A stretch of 64,000 nt of DNA from an uncultured Clostridium sp. (GTDB lineage: Bacteria; Bacillota; Clostridia; UBA1212; UBA1255): positions 1 through 64,000 of the forward strand of contig UQSG01000006.1 of NCBI GenBank assembly GCA_900543695.1, given 5' to 3'. Position 1 is the stretch's first letter, and each line of letters begins with the position of its first letter. The translations under genes were made by a program, and so were the position numbers. Shown piece by piece: positions 1 through 8,500 of the stretch. The notes beneath the pieces were generated by a model, which was given only the letters and a program-made list of their open reading frames with translations, was not told the origin of the DNA and did not search any database.

Positions 1-2
1 TC

Positions 3-197
3 ATTTCCGCAGCGGCAAACGGCGACACAACCGCCATGTGCGCGATCTTGAAGCATTACGAGGGTTACATAGCGAAACTTTGTACCCGAACGCTGAAAGA
101 CGACGCGGGCAATACTTACTCCTATGTGGACGAAGAAATGCGTAACAGGCTGCAAGTGCGCCTTATTACCCGCACTCTTGCGTTTCATGTAGGCTAA
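3..197 (+). CDS. Helix-turn-helix protein of a conjugative transposon, 3' part only
   Basis: The frame is open from the window edge to TAA and gives 64 residues. It contains ANGDTTAMCAILKHYEGYI, then an acidic stretch and the end RTLAFHVG. I recognise this as the C-terminal part of the small HTH (conjugative-transposon type) proteins of Tn916/Tn1549-like elements, which usually sit just before xis and int. The 5' end lies outside the window. No xis or integrase follows, so the element is probably truncated here. The family assignment is from memory of these elements and was not checked by a search. Confidence 0.75.
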   Translation: MSAAANGDTTAMCAILKHYEGYIAKLCTRTLKDDAGNTYSYVDEEMRNRLQVRLITRTLAFHVG

Positions 198-213
198 CTC
201 TTTAAGCCCATGC

Positions 214-297
214 GGGGAGCGTGTACCCCTTTCCACGCTTCCCGTTATGGGCTGTTTGTCGTTCCGTAAAAGCATATCGGAAACGGTATGCTTTTAC
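214..297 (+). repeat. Two tandem hairpins downstream of the HTH gene
   Basis: The first is an imperfect inverted repeat, GGGGAGCGTG (about 215) against CACGCTTCCC (about 234). The second is perfect: GTAAAAGCATA at 266-276 and TATGCTTTTAC at 287-297, with a 10-nt loop. Stem-loops in this position are typical of the end region of Tn916/Tn1549-like elements. They may act as transcription stops or as structural parts of the element end. Their function here is inferred. Confidence 0.6.
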
Positions 298-362
298 AGG
301 CTGACAAAGCCTTATTGTTCCTTGATAAAGAAAGCCCGCAAGATAACGGCGGTGCAGTATAA

Positions 363-473
363 CAGGCAAACGAATACATACCGCTTATATCGAGCCGAAC
401 AGCGGGTACGCCAGGACAGCTTTTCACACAGGGAAAGCCGAGCGAGAAATACCGCGCTGCAAAACAGGTTTAA
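363..473 (+). pseudogene. Short coding-like remnant of the same mobile element
   Basis: Between two in-frame stops lie 36 codons with protein-like composition, including NEYIPLISSRTAGTPGQL and GKPSEKYRAAKQV. There is no start codon with a ribosome binding site, and the reading frame before the upstream stop is also coding-like. I read this as a fragment of a former element gene, but I cannot name its family. From about 480 to 853 the DNA becomes AT-rich and I see no gene, RNA or attachment site in it. Confidence 0.3.
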
Positions 474-853
474 TCGGCTATGCAGAGGTTGTGGTGATTT
501 GTTATCTGGCAAAAAAGTAAATTTCTGATAAATCTAAATCCAAATTGACTCTGATTTTCATAAAATCAAACAAAAAACAGCAATGCATGTCTTTGCGGAA
601 AAATTTCTGTTTTTTATTTGTTTCCGCGACTTTGCTCACACGAACATAAAGATATTTTCTTTTTCAGAAAATCCAGACAGACAAATAGAAAATTTTCTTT
701 CTGGGTACACAAACAGAGCCACGGCATTATTCTGATATCTCAACAGAAAAATGGAATCGAGTTTGATCTTTTTTATGCCACAATTCGTCCCGCTGTACCA
801 TTTTTCATACTGAAAGTGACAATGAGAAGAGTCACAGACATTTAATATCCAGC

Positions 854-1053
854 TCAATTTTGTACCAAGAGATCTCCTTCGCTGACGTCCTCATGCTTAA
901 ACGCCGCGGTCTTGACCTCAGCCTGGCTGATCCGGCCGGCAGAGGCATTCCCCTGTGTGTAGGGGCAGCACCAACGGTATACGGATTCCTCTCCCCTTCC
1001 GCCTTAACAATAACACCATTGGGAGCATTAAGTCTGATCTTCTGTGGTTTTAA
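854..1053 (-). pseudogene. Frameshifted orphan protein fragment
   Basis: On the minus strand one frame reads KPQKIRLNAPNGVIVKAEGE and continues to VGAAPT. The next frame then continues naturally as QGNASAGRISQAEVKT, AAFKHEDVSEGDLLVQN and stop. The two halves join near position 950 by a one-base shift, which suggests a broken gene or an indel in the assembly. There is no start codon or ribosome binding site upstream, so the 5' part is missing too. I do not recognise the family. The acidic, beta-rich end looks like a surface or structural protein tail, but that is only an impression. Confidence 0.4.
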
Positions 1054-1125
1054 CTTCTAACTGCCTAGTGAGTGCAGGATGCGTTCCGCTCGCAGTTTCA
1101 TAGCGTATTCGGCGCTTCATAGCCC

Positions 1126-3627
1126 TTACAGATACTTACCCGTAATACTGTTTTCGTTTGATTTTATATCTTCTATTGTTCCCGCCGCGACAATCTGCCC
1201 GCCATCCTTACCGCCGCCGGGGCCCATATCGACGATATAGTCGGCGCTGCGGATTACGTCAAGATCATGCTCGATTACAATCACCGTCGCTCCCATGCTG
1301 ATGAGATTCTGAAATGCCGCCAGAAGCGTTCTCACATCCAGGGGATGCAGGCCTATCGTCGGCTCGTCGAACACAAACAGCGAATCTGTCTGGCCTTTTC
1401 CTATTTCTCCGGCAAGCTTTAAACGCTGGGCTTCCCCTCCGGAAAGTCCGGGCGTTTCCTCTCCCAGCGTCAGATAGCCGAGCCCCACATCATGAAGCAC
1501 CTGAAGGCGGCTGCGCACCGCGTTCAGATCACCGCATGCCTGTATCGCCTCATCCACGCTCATCGCCATCAACTCCGGCAGGGAGCAAAAGGTGCCGTCC
1601 TTCTTCTGCCGCAGGATATCAAACGCTTCTTTTGCATATCTCGAGCCGTGGCAGTCAGGGCATGGAACGGCGACATCCGGCAGGAACTGCACGTCAAGGC
1701 TGATCGTTCCCGTCCCGTCGCAGACCGGGCAGCGCAGATTCCCCGTATTGTAGGAAAAATCGCCAGCCCTGAGCCCTTTTTCTTTCGCGTCCGGTGTTTT
1801 TGCATACACCTTGCGCAGCTCGTCATGAACGTTTGCATAGGTTGCAACGGTGGAACGGACATTAATGCCGATCGGCGTCGCGTCGATCAGCTTTATTTGA
1901 CGAATCCCCGCCGCTTCAGCGGAGCGGATGTGCGCAGGGAGCGCTTTCCCGGAAGCAGCGGCTTCCAATGCAGGAATCAGACTTTCCAAAATCAGAGTGG
2001 TCTTGCCGGAGCCCGACACGCCGGTGACGACGGAGAGCCTTCCCTTTGGGAAGCGGACGGCGAGCGGCTTTACCGTATGGATCTGTTCTGTAGACATCCG
2101 AATTTCTCCAAAATCGAAAAGCTGTTTCGCTGCCGCCTTTGGCCGGGCCGCAAATGCGGCGGCCTCCGCAGACAGATACGGAGCCATTCTGGACTGCGGA
2201 TTTTGAATGACGTCCGCCACCCGGCCCTGGGCGATGACGCGGCCGCCCTTTGCCCCCGCCTCCGGTCCGAGCTCTATGATCCAGTCTGCCCGTGAAAGAA
2301 TCTGCGTGTCATGATCCACAAGGATAACGGAATTTCCGTCCGCAGCAAGATCGTTCATTACGCCGGTAAGGCCGTCAATATTAGCGGGATGAAGTCCGAT
2401 CGAAGGCTCGTCCAGCACATACAGCACGCCGGTGGTCCGGTTGCGGACCGCTCTTGCCAGCTGCATTCGCTGCCGCTCGCCAGTTGACAGCGTAGAGGAG
2501 GATCGATCCAGCGACAAATAGGACAGTCCAAGCTCGACTAGCCGCTTTGCCGTGCTTTGAAAGGCTTCGCAAATACTCTGCGCCATAGGGCGCATTTCCT
2601 CCGGGAGGGACTGCGGCACACCCGCCACCCATTCAATCAGCTCTGAAAGCGTCTTTTCGCACGCCTGATCCAGGGAAATTCCTCTAAGCCTCGGAGCACG
2701 GGCACGATCGGAAAGCCGCGTTCCGCCGCAGTCCGGACAAAGGTCCTGCCGCAGAAACTTTTCAACCCGCTTCAGCCCTTTCTCATCCTTAACCTTTGCA
2801 AGTGCGTTTTCAACGGTATATACCGCATTGTAATATGTAAAATCAAGCTCTCCGGCTTCGCTGCTGTTTTTGGATTGATAGAAAATATGCTTTTTCTCAG
2901 CAGGGCCGTTATATACGATTTCCCGCTCTTTGTCTGTCAGCTCGGAAAACGGCACGTCCGTGCGCACGCCCATAGCGCGGCAGACGTCGGTCATCAGCGA
3001 CCACATCAGGGAGTTCCAGGGGGCCACTGCGCCCTCTTCTATGGAAAGAGATTCGTCCGGCACAAGCGTCGCTCTGTCTACCGTGCGCACGGTTCCTGTG
3101 CCGCCGCAGGTCGGGCAGGCGCCGCTGCTGTTGAACGCCAGCTCCTCCGCGCTCGGCGCCTGAACACGTTCGCCGCAAATCGGACAGAATATTTCTTTTT
3201 CCGCTGCTACCGCAAGCGTAGGCTCCAAATAGTGACCGTTCGGGCATCGATGCTTGGCAAGCCGCGAAAACATCAGCCGCAAACTGTTCAGCAGCTCCGT
3301 TCCGGTTCCGAAGGTGCTGCGGATGCCGGGAACTCCCGGCCGCTGATGAAGCGCCAGCGCCGCGGGAATATACCGCACGCTGTCTACCTGCGCCTTTGCC
3401 GCCTGCGTCATTCTTCTTCTCGTGTATGCGGACAGCGCCTCAAGGTATCTTCTCGAGCCCTCCGCATACAGCACGCCAAGAGCAAGAGAAGATTTTCCCG
3501 AGCCGGATACTCCGCAGATTCCTACAATTTTGTTCAGCGGTATGTCAATATCAATGTTTTTCAGGTTATGTACTCTTGCTCCGCGAATCTCAATCTGATG
3601 CGGAGCCCCCTTTTCTTTCTCTCTCAT
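1126..3627 (-). CDS. UvrA-like ABC ATPase lacking the UvrB-binding domain
   Basis: The protein has 833 residues from the ATG at 3627, chosen because AAAGGAG precedes it; an ATG 17 codons upstream has no such site. Two UvrA-type ABC halves are visible: Walker A GVSGSGKS near residues 39-46 and GVSGSGKTT near 535, with signatures LSTGERQRMQLARA and LSGGEAQRLKLA. Zinc-type CxxC pairs are present (FCPICGE/CPTCGGTG and CPVCDGTG/CPDCHGS). True UvrA is about 940 residues and carries a UvrB-binding insertion after the first Walker region. Here the sequence passes directly to the zinc module, so this is a short paralogue. Such paralogues are known in damage tolerance and self-resistance to DNA-binding drugs. 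It appears to be a single-gene unit. Confidence 0.85.
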   Translation of the reverse strand: MREKEKGAPHQIEIRGARVHNLKNIDIDIPLNKIVGICGVSGSGKSSLALGVLYAEGSRRYLEALSAYTRRRMTQAAKAQVDSVRYIPAALALHQRPGVPGIRSTFGTGTELLNSLRLMFSRLAKHRCPNGHYLEPTLAVAAEKEIFCPICGERVQAPSAEELAFNSSGACPTCGGTGTVRTVDRATLVPDESLSIEEGAVAPWNSLMWSLMTDVCRAMGVRTDVPFSELTDKEREIVYNGPAEKKHIFYQSKNSSEAGELDFTYYNAVYTVENALAKVKDEKGLKRVEKFLRQDLCPDCGGTRLSDRARAPRLRGISLDQACEKTLSELIEWVAGVPQSLPEEMRPMAQSICEAFQSTAKRLVELGLSYLSLDRSSSTLSTGERQRMQLARAVRNRTTGVLYVLDEPSIGLHPANIDGLTGVMNDLAADGNSVILVDHDTQILSRADWIIELGPEAGAKGGRVIAQGRVADVIQNPQSRMAPYLSAEAAAFAARPKAAAKQLFDFGEIRMSTEQIHTVKPLAVRFPKGRLSVVTGVSGSGKTTLILESLIPALEAAASGKALPAHIRSAEAAGIRQIKLIDATPIGINVRSTVATYANVHDELRKVYAKTPDAKEKGLRAGDFSYNTGNLRCPVCDGTGTISLDVQFLPDVAVPCPDCHGSRYAKEAFDILRQKKDGTFCSLPELMAMSVDEAIQACGDLNAVRSRLQVLHDVGLGYLTLGEETPGLSGGEAQRLKLAGEIGKGQTDSLFVFDEPTIGLHPLDVRTLLAAFQNLISMGATVIVIEHDLDVIRSADYIVDMGPGGGKDGGQIVAAGTIEDIKSNENSITGKYL

Positions 3628-3895
3628 TGATGCGCTCCTTTTCCGATGCGTCTCTTTCCCCTTATCCGGAAAAAGCACGGCTCGCGCACCGTTTGCTGAA
3701 ATGTATCAGCGATCAATAAAACGGTCCCGCAAGAAAGGTCAGCTGCCTGACCGCTGCAGGATTCAGAACCGGAATCACAGCCGCAGACGCACACGGATTG
3801 TACCACACTTTAAGCGCGCAGTCCATTTCTGCCCTTTCGCTTCTGCTTCTTGCGCCTGCTTTCCGCTTTTATTATTTCGTACGCCTTCAGATATT

Positions 3896-4984
3896 TCAGC
3901 TCTGCACCGTATGGCTTTTAATATATTCCAGCCAGAGCATACAGTGAGCTTTTCCCATGTGAATGCCGTCGCTTGCCGCCCCGTCCGGCAAATACCCTTC
4001 CTCATCCACAAGCGCTTCCTGCACATTCAGGAAATGGGCATTTCGTCTCTCGCACATCTCATATATATTTCGGTTAAAAATTGCAATATTCTCATTGTTC
4101 TCATAGAATGGATCGACGCCGGAGCCGCTGATCTGCCGCGCCACCGGAATCACCGATTCCACATATATGAGAGCGTCCGGCCGGATGCTCCAAATCAGCT
4201 CCAGCACCTGCTCGTAAAATTTGATAAATTCCTCGGGATACGGCCAGCCAACCTCATTGTAGCCCAGCATAATGTAGACCTTCGTGAAATCGTTGTATTT
4301 TGTTAGCGCTTCCTCAAGCGTCAGTTTTTCACCGTTCACGGAAAAAAGCGTCTGCTTCTCCGGATCCGGATTGACAAGCTGGTTTACCGAAACGCCGATG
4401 TGAGTATAAAACCTTGCATATTTTGCCATTCCCGTAAAAAACGCAAAATCCTCCATGCGGGAATCGCCGATAAAAACGGCGTCTTCAAAATATTCCCATC
4501 CCACCGGAGCCCTTTCCGGAACCTGATTCGGGTAATGACAGCCGGTGTAGGGCGTCGGCGTTGGAGCAGGCGCAGCGGTCAGAACAGGCGTGGCAGTCGG
4601 AGCAGTCGCAGCGGTTGGCGCCGGCGAAGCGGAAGCGGTTTTCGGCAGTTCAGAGGCGGTGGGCGCAGCAGTCGGCGTTTCCGATGCTTCGGAAGCAGCA
4701 GCAGGAGCAGTCGCAGCTTCTGTCGCTAAGCTCGGTGAAAAAGGAACGGCGGACGAAGGCGCAGGCGTAACCGCGGGCGTCTCGGCACGTGCCGCAGAGG
4801 AAGGAGCGATTGCCTGGACTCCCGATCGGCCGTCTTCTTTCTGGTGCAGGCAGACAAGTAAAACCACGAAAAGCAGGACGGCTCCCGTCACCGCACCGGA
4901 AATAAGGCAGATTCGTTTTGAAAGAAATCGTTTTGGTTTCTGATCTGTACTTTTTGGGGAAAATCCATTTTTATCTTTTGTCAT
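3896..4984 (-). CDS. Membrane-anchored SGNH/GDSL hydrolase with a long Ala/Pro/Thr linker
   Basis: The 362-residue protein has a basic N-terminus, one membrane helix at about 25-47 and then roughly 95 residues of Ala/Pro/Thr/Ser-rich linker. The extracellular domain carries the SGNH serine motif FIGDSR (near 172), an Asn in MLGYNEVG, and the Asp-His pair in DGIHMGK near the C-terminus. This arrangement fits a surface esterase or O-acetyl-modifying enzyme acting on cell wall or glycans; the substrate is unknown. AGGAGG lies 6 nt before the ATG. It ends about 270 bp from the UvrA-like start, and I see nothing coding in that gap. Confidence 0.8.
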   Translation of the reverse strand: MTKDKNGFSPKSTDQKPKRFLSKRICLISGAVTGAVLLFVVLLVCLHQKEDGRSGVQAIAPSSAARAETPAVTPAPSSAVPFSPSLATEAATAPAAASEASETPTAAPTASELPKTASASPAPTAATAPTATPVLTAAPAPTPTPYTGCHYPNQVPERAPVGWEYFEDAVFIGDSRMEDFAFFTGMAKYARFYTHIGVSVNQLVNPDPEKQTLFSVNGEKLTLEEALTKYNDFTKVYIMLGYNEVGWPYPEEFIKFYEQVLELIWSIRPDALIYVESVIPVARQISGSGVDPFYENNENIAIFNRNIYEMCERRNAHFLNVQEALVDEEGYLPDGAASDGIHMGKAHCMLWLEYIKSHTVQS

Positions 4985-5022
4985 ATTTTTCCTCCTATCC
5001 CAGAATTTACAATCCCGATTAT

Positions 5023-5064
5023 AAAAAAAATCTGCGGGAAACGCACCACCTGAAACACCGCAGA
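5023..5064 (-). terminator. Intrinsic terminator of the LuxR-type regulator gene
   Basis: On the minus strand TCTGCGG (5064-5058) pairs with CCGCAGA (5037-5031) and is followed by eight T. It lies just after the regulator stop codon and before the SGNH gene, so the latter is transcribed separately. Confidence 0.7.
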
Positions 5065-5086
5065 AATGGATATATGGACTCGGAGG

Positions 5087-6283
5087 CTAAAAAAACCTGG
5101 CCAAATCTTTTCGCTTTTTAACATTGACTTTTTCCATGGCAACGCCAAGACGCTGCTTGACCGTATTGACCGAAATGCGGAGACGTTCGGCGATCTGTTT
5201 ATTTGTCAAGCCGCGCACCGCAAGCTTGACAATTTCCCGTTCCCGGACCGTCCACACGTTCGTTGCGTTTCGTTGGAGCACGGCGTTATGCAGCAGCGTC
5301 CAGCCCTCCATCATACGTTTGTTTAAAGAAACGACGCATTCGTAAGCGGTACGGTCGACCGTTCGAAGAGCGCGCAGGAGCAGAAAATCAAGTGCTCTGC
5401 TGCACTCCGCGAGCGGCATATACAGACGGTCCGGGAGCAGCAGGGCAAGCGCTCTCTCAATGTGAACCAGGGCCGCTTTGTCGTTCCCGTCACTGTGGTA
5501 TGCGATTGCTGCAAGCAGACGCAGATAAGCCTCGGAAATCACAATGCCCTCAAGCTTCGTCTGGGAGATCAGAGGCTCCGCGGCAGCGGTAAAATCCGAT
5601 TTGGGCGTCTCCCGTATTTTTGTAAGCAGTAAAAATTTCAAATAATAAAAACGGGCCAGCGGATAGCTTTCCCCCGGAAGCGGATCGAAGCATCCGCCGC
5701 GGAGCCAATCCGGAAAATGCGTCGTATCCCAGAGCTTGCTCCAGATGCCTGCCCGGCAGAAAGCAATATAGCTCTGGTCCTGTTCAGAAGCAGCGCGCAT
5801 CCCCGCCAGCGCTGCCTCCAGCTTGTTCCACTGCCGTACGGCTCCGGAGTACACCGCGCAGGAAGATAGCACGAAAAGCGCGCCGAGCTTTGCATCCAGA
5901 CAAGACGCGTCCGCATATAAAGCGCCTGCTTTTTTCTGGGCGGTTTCAATCTCTCCGCGAAAATAAGACAGCTGACAGCCGCACAGCGCGGCCAGCTCAT
6001 TGTTCGGCTGTTGTTTTTCCGCAATCAGATCCATGCGGCCCGGAACGGCATACAGCTGCGTCATCAGAGGGACCGGCGTCCTGTAGGGTAAATAAACGGT
6101 CCGCGTGGCTCCCCTCTTTTCTCTTTTTCGGAGGTCCTCCGGTTTGTCCGCGTCCGCCGGAACGAGCCATGACCGCTGGTATTTTCTGGCGCCCGGAATT
6201 CTCTGCTCCAGCAGCAGACGCTGGACATATCGAAGCGAGATGCCCCACCGTTCCGCCGCTTCTTTTGCAGTAATATAGCTCAC
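5087..6283 (-). CDS. Transcription regulator: MerR-like N-terminal HTH plus LuxR-type C-terminal HTH
   Basis: The 398-residue protein starts at a GTG preceded by GGAGG. Residues 1-45 (ITAKEAAERWGISLRYVQRL, then a basic wing) resemble the excisionase/MerR-type HTH_17 fold. The last 60 residues (VWTVREREIVKLAVRGLTNK, QIAERLRISVNTVKQRL) are a clear LuxR/GerE HTH. The helical middle part resembles the TPR-like region of MalT-type regulators, but no ATPase domain is present. The protein probably binds DNA through one or both ends. The ligand and targets are unknown; the gene stands alone. Confidence 0.8.
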   Translation of the reverse strand: MSYITAKEAAERWGISLRYVQRLLLEQRIPGARKYQRSWLVPADADKPEDLRKREKRGATRTVYLPYRTPVPLMTQLYAVPGRMDLIAEKQQPNNELAALCGCQLSYFRGEIETAQKKAGALYADASCLDAKLGALFVLSSCAVYSGAVRQWNKLEAALAGMRAASEQDQSYIAFCRAGIWSKLWDTTHFPDWLRGGCFDPLPGESYPLARFYYLKFLLLTKIRETPKSDFTAAAEPLISQTKLEGIVISEAYLRLLAAIAYHSDGNDKAALVHIERALALLLPDRLYMPLAECSRALDFLLLRALRTVDRTAYECVVSLNKRMMEGWTLLHNAVLQRNATNVWTVREREIVKLAVRGLTNKQIAERLRISVNTVKQRLGVAMEKVNVKKRKDLARFF

Positions 6284-6318
6284 GAGGTTTCCCCCTCCGC
6301 ATAAAATTTCATACCGCT

Positions 6319-6347
6319 ATTTTAGACGTTATAACGCACAAATGCAA
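6319..6347 (-). promoter_or_regulatory. Promoter of the LuxR-type regulator
   Basis: Read on the minus strand: TTGCAT (6347-6342), 17-nt spacer, TAAAAT (6324-6319), about 35 nt before the GTG start. The remaining part of the gap to 6502 is AT-rich and I see nothing else in it. Confidence 0.6.
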
Positions 6348-6502
6348 GAAAAAATGATATATCGGATTCGGAAAATATAATAATACAGCGCCACTTTTCT
6401 TATCAAAAACGTCGTAACCGCCCCGAATTCATGCATCTGATATTAATGTATTCCGGGAGTCAGCAAATCTCCGGATCAGCCAGAATAACCAGATCTTTAT
6501 CT

Positions 6503-7012
6503 TCAGCATTCCTTTCTCTTTTCTTCCTCCTGTGAAAGAGGCGTTTCCCATTCCTTGCAGACGTCAATCCATTTTTGAAAGCAGGAGTAGCGTTCCAGCT
6601 CTGGAATCGTAAGCCGTACGGCGCTGTTTGCACTTCCGGCTGCGGGATATACCGTTTCGAAGCGTTTTAGGGAAATATCAAGATAAATCTCCGTGTTTTC
6701 TTTGACCGCAAACGGGCATACTCCGCCAGGCGCATGTCCGGTCAGCGCTTCTACCTGCTCCGGAGGAAGCATTTTCGCTTTTTCCTGAAATTCAGAGCGG
6801 AATTTCCGGTTGTCGATTCTGGCGTCGCCTGCAGCTACGATCAGAACGGGCCGGCCGCCCACCAGAAACGACAGCGTTTTTGCGATCCGCTCCGGCCGGC
6901 AGCCAATCGCTTTAGCTGCGAGCTCTACGGTTGCGCTGGACTGCGGCAGCTCCAGGAGCCTGTCCGCCGCGCCGGCTGCAAGGAAAAATTCTTTGACCTG
7001 TTCGAACGACAT
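6503..7012 (-). CDS. YbaK/EbsC family aminoacyl-tRNA editing protein
   Basis: The 169-residue protein has the landmarks of the YbaK/EbsC fold: the lysine in AKTLSFLVGG, the VIAAGDARIDNRKF-like strand, HAPGGVCPFA, and the loop PAAGSANSAVRL. The family hydrolyses mischarged tRNAs, for example Cys- or Ala-tRNA(Pro), acting in trans in the cytoplasm. The start is supported by GAAGGAGA upstream. The length is normal. The exact tRNA substrate cannot be told from sequence alone. Confidence 0.88.
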   Translation of the reverse strand: MSFEQVKEFFLAAGAADRLLELPQSSATVELAAKAIGCRPERIAKTLSFLVGGRPVLIVAAGDARIDNRKFRSEFQEKAKMLPPEQVEALTGHAPGGVCPFAVKENTEIYLDISLKRFETVYPAAGSANSAVRLTIPELERYSCFQKWIDVCKEWETPLSQEEEKRKEC

Positions 7013-7124
7013 TCGTGATTCTCCTTCTCATTTTACTTTTTTACATAAAACACTTCCGTTTCCCCGCAAGAATCGCTCGGCAAAAGCGGCGAAACAGCAG
7101 TATTAATATAACAGCTTTGCCGCT

Positions 7125-7358
7125 TCAAGCCAAGTCCCCAGAAACGCTTCCGTGCGCCAGTACAAATTCAGAAGGCTTCAAGCCTTTTTTTCTTGACTGT
7201 AAATAGCGAAATGCCTGTTCCGCCTGTAATATGGAGCAAATCCTTTGCAGCTGCGCATAAACAGAACAGCCCAATTAGCCGAACGGTTTTCCCAAGCGCT
7301 CCTGAAAAGCTCTGCCGAGCTTTTCAGGCATGTCAATTTTCAACGCATGCTTCCAGCT
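7125..7358 (-). pseudogene. Decayed reading frame downstream of the nucleoside hydrolase
   Basis: One minus-strand frame of 78 codons is protein-like (KIDMPEKLGRAFQERLGKPF, then CSVYAQLQRICSILQAEQ and SRKKGLKPSEFVLAHG) but is cut by a single in-frame TAA and lacks a start. A neighbouring frame upstream (MPTVKLEA) seems to join it by a one-base shift. I take it as the remains of a gene that once followed the nucleoside hydrolase. The family is not recognised. Confidence 0.35.
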
Positions 7359-7437
7359 TCACCGTAGGCATCGGCGGGCAAAGCCATGCGTGGCGGCGGC
7401 TAAGGTATTTCAAACAGAAATACGCCGCATTTCCAGC

Positions 7438-8285
7438 TCAGCGCTGTTGCTCCTTTTGGCGCTCGTTGCACAAAGCAGCGCTCAAAATGCGATAAAACTG
7501 CTCTCTGTCAACCGTTCTTGCAATCTCTACATTTCCCTTTTGCGATGGAATAAAAGTGGTGCCTCCCATATTGCTTTCAAGCCGCGTTTCTACCTGGACA
7601 CTGCCCCTTTCAAATTGACAGATTTCCGGGTAAAAAATTGAAACAGCCGCCAGAGGATCGTGCAAGGTCAGTTTTCCAGAGCTTTTCAGCCACGCATTTC
7701 CAAAGGAAAAAACTGCCTTCATCAGATCGGTACCGGAATCAAAAAGAAGCGCTGCCTGTTTTGCCTCAATGGTGAGCTTATCAGTAACCTCCAGCGGGAT
7801 TGCCCGATGTACTGCCGCCTGAGAAGAAAATACTATTTGGGAGGCCAAAGGATCGGCCCATGAGTTCCAGTTATAATACGGCTCTGGCAGCGGCGCTTCG
7901 CCAAAATAGCCGTTCATTACGTGCAAGCCCTTCAGCAATTTTGCAGCATCCGGATAAGTGCAGAAAAGAGCGGCAATATTCGTCATATTGCCAATACCGA
8001 GCAGCACGGTTTCATATGGATTTTCTTTTATTTTCTGATATAAAAAAGCCGGGGCGTCGGATACACGGGAACCGGCTGCATTGTTCTGTCAAGTCCCGCC
8101 ACAATTGGAATCCGTTTTCCTGCCGTCCGACAGATTGCATCTGCGACTGCCGCCCGCTTTTCTGACTCCCCGCAGACTGTAGTAATCCCAAGAAGCTTGC
8201 ATTGGGGTTCTTTTAACAAATAAGCAAGGCAAATCGCATCATCAATATCCCCGCCAATATCTGTATCAAGCAAAACTTTTATCAT
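7438..8285 (-). pseudogene. Inosine-uridine-type nucleoside hydrolase, frameshifted
   Basis: The N-terminal part (8285 to about 8040) starts MIKVLLDTDIGGDIDDAICL, the calcium-binding aspartate motif of nucleoside hydrolases (ribonucleoside to base plus ribose). It has a good AAAGAGG site. After VYPTP the frame ends in a stop at 8028, while the -1 frame continues as APAFLYQKIKENPYETVLLG and runs to 7438, including the family's His region SGKLTLHDPLAA. Together this gives about 280 residues, a normal length. The shift lies by a CCCC and a six-T run (plus-strand A at 8042-8047), so a real mutation or a homopolymer error are both possible. If intact it would be a purine or pyrimidine salvage enzyme. 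Confidence 0.85.
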
Positions 8286-8345
8286 TTATAAGTCCTCTTT
8301 ATTTTTGAATAATGATACGGCTTTCAAGCTAAAAAAGCAATACCT

Positions 8346-8373
8346 GCCGCTGCCGGCATGCAGCGGCTCTTTT
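8346..8373 (+). other. Hairpin in the divergent intergenic region
   Basis: GCCGCTG (8346-8352) pairs with CAGCGGC (8361-8367) and is followed by TCTTTT. It lies between the divergent nucleoside hydrolase and glycosidase-like genes, upstream of the promoter of the latter. It may stop stray plus-strand transcription; no other role is visible. Confidence 0.35.
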
Positions 8374-8404
8374 CATACTTTTTCAAAGAACCAGCAAAAA
8401 AACA

Positions 8405-8433
8405 TTGCATTTTTTCAAACACAGCAGTATTAT
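8405..8433 (+). promoter_or_regulatory. Promoter of the secreted glycosidase-like gene
   Basis: TTGCAT at 8405-8410 and TATTAT at 8428-8433 are separated by 17 nt. The leader to the ATG at 8501 would be about 60 nt and AT-rich. I see no clear operator. Confidence 0.5.
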
Positions 8434-8500
8434 ATATTTATATTATCGTATTTAATTTTATTAGTAGAATTGCGGGAAAATCCGGCTGGAGGAATTGAGT

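Noticed and set aside
4560..4800. Repetitive GC-rich stretch looking like a tandem repeat array
   Set aside because: It encodes the Ala/Pro/Thr linker of the SGNH hydrolase; the units are irregular and explained by coding.
8036..8050. Programmed -1 frameshift in the nucleoside hydrolase
   Set aside because: The six-T run is not in the frame of a canonical X XXY YYZ slippery site, no stimulatory structure is evident, and this family is not known to use one.
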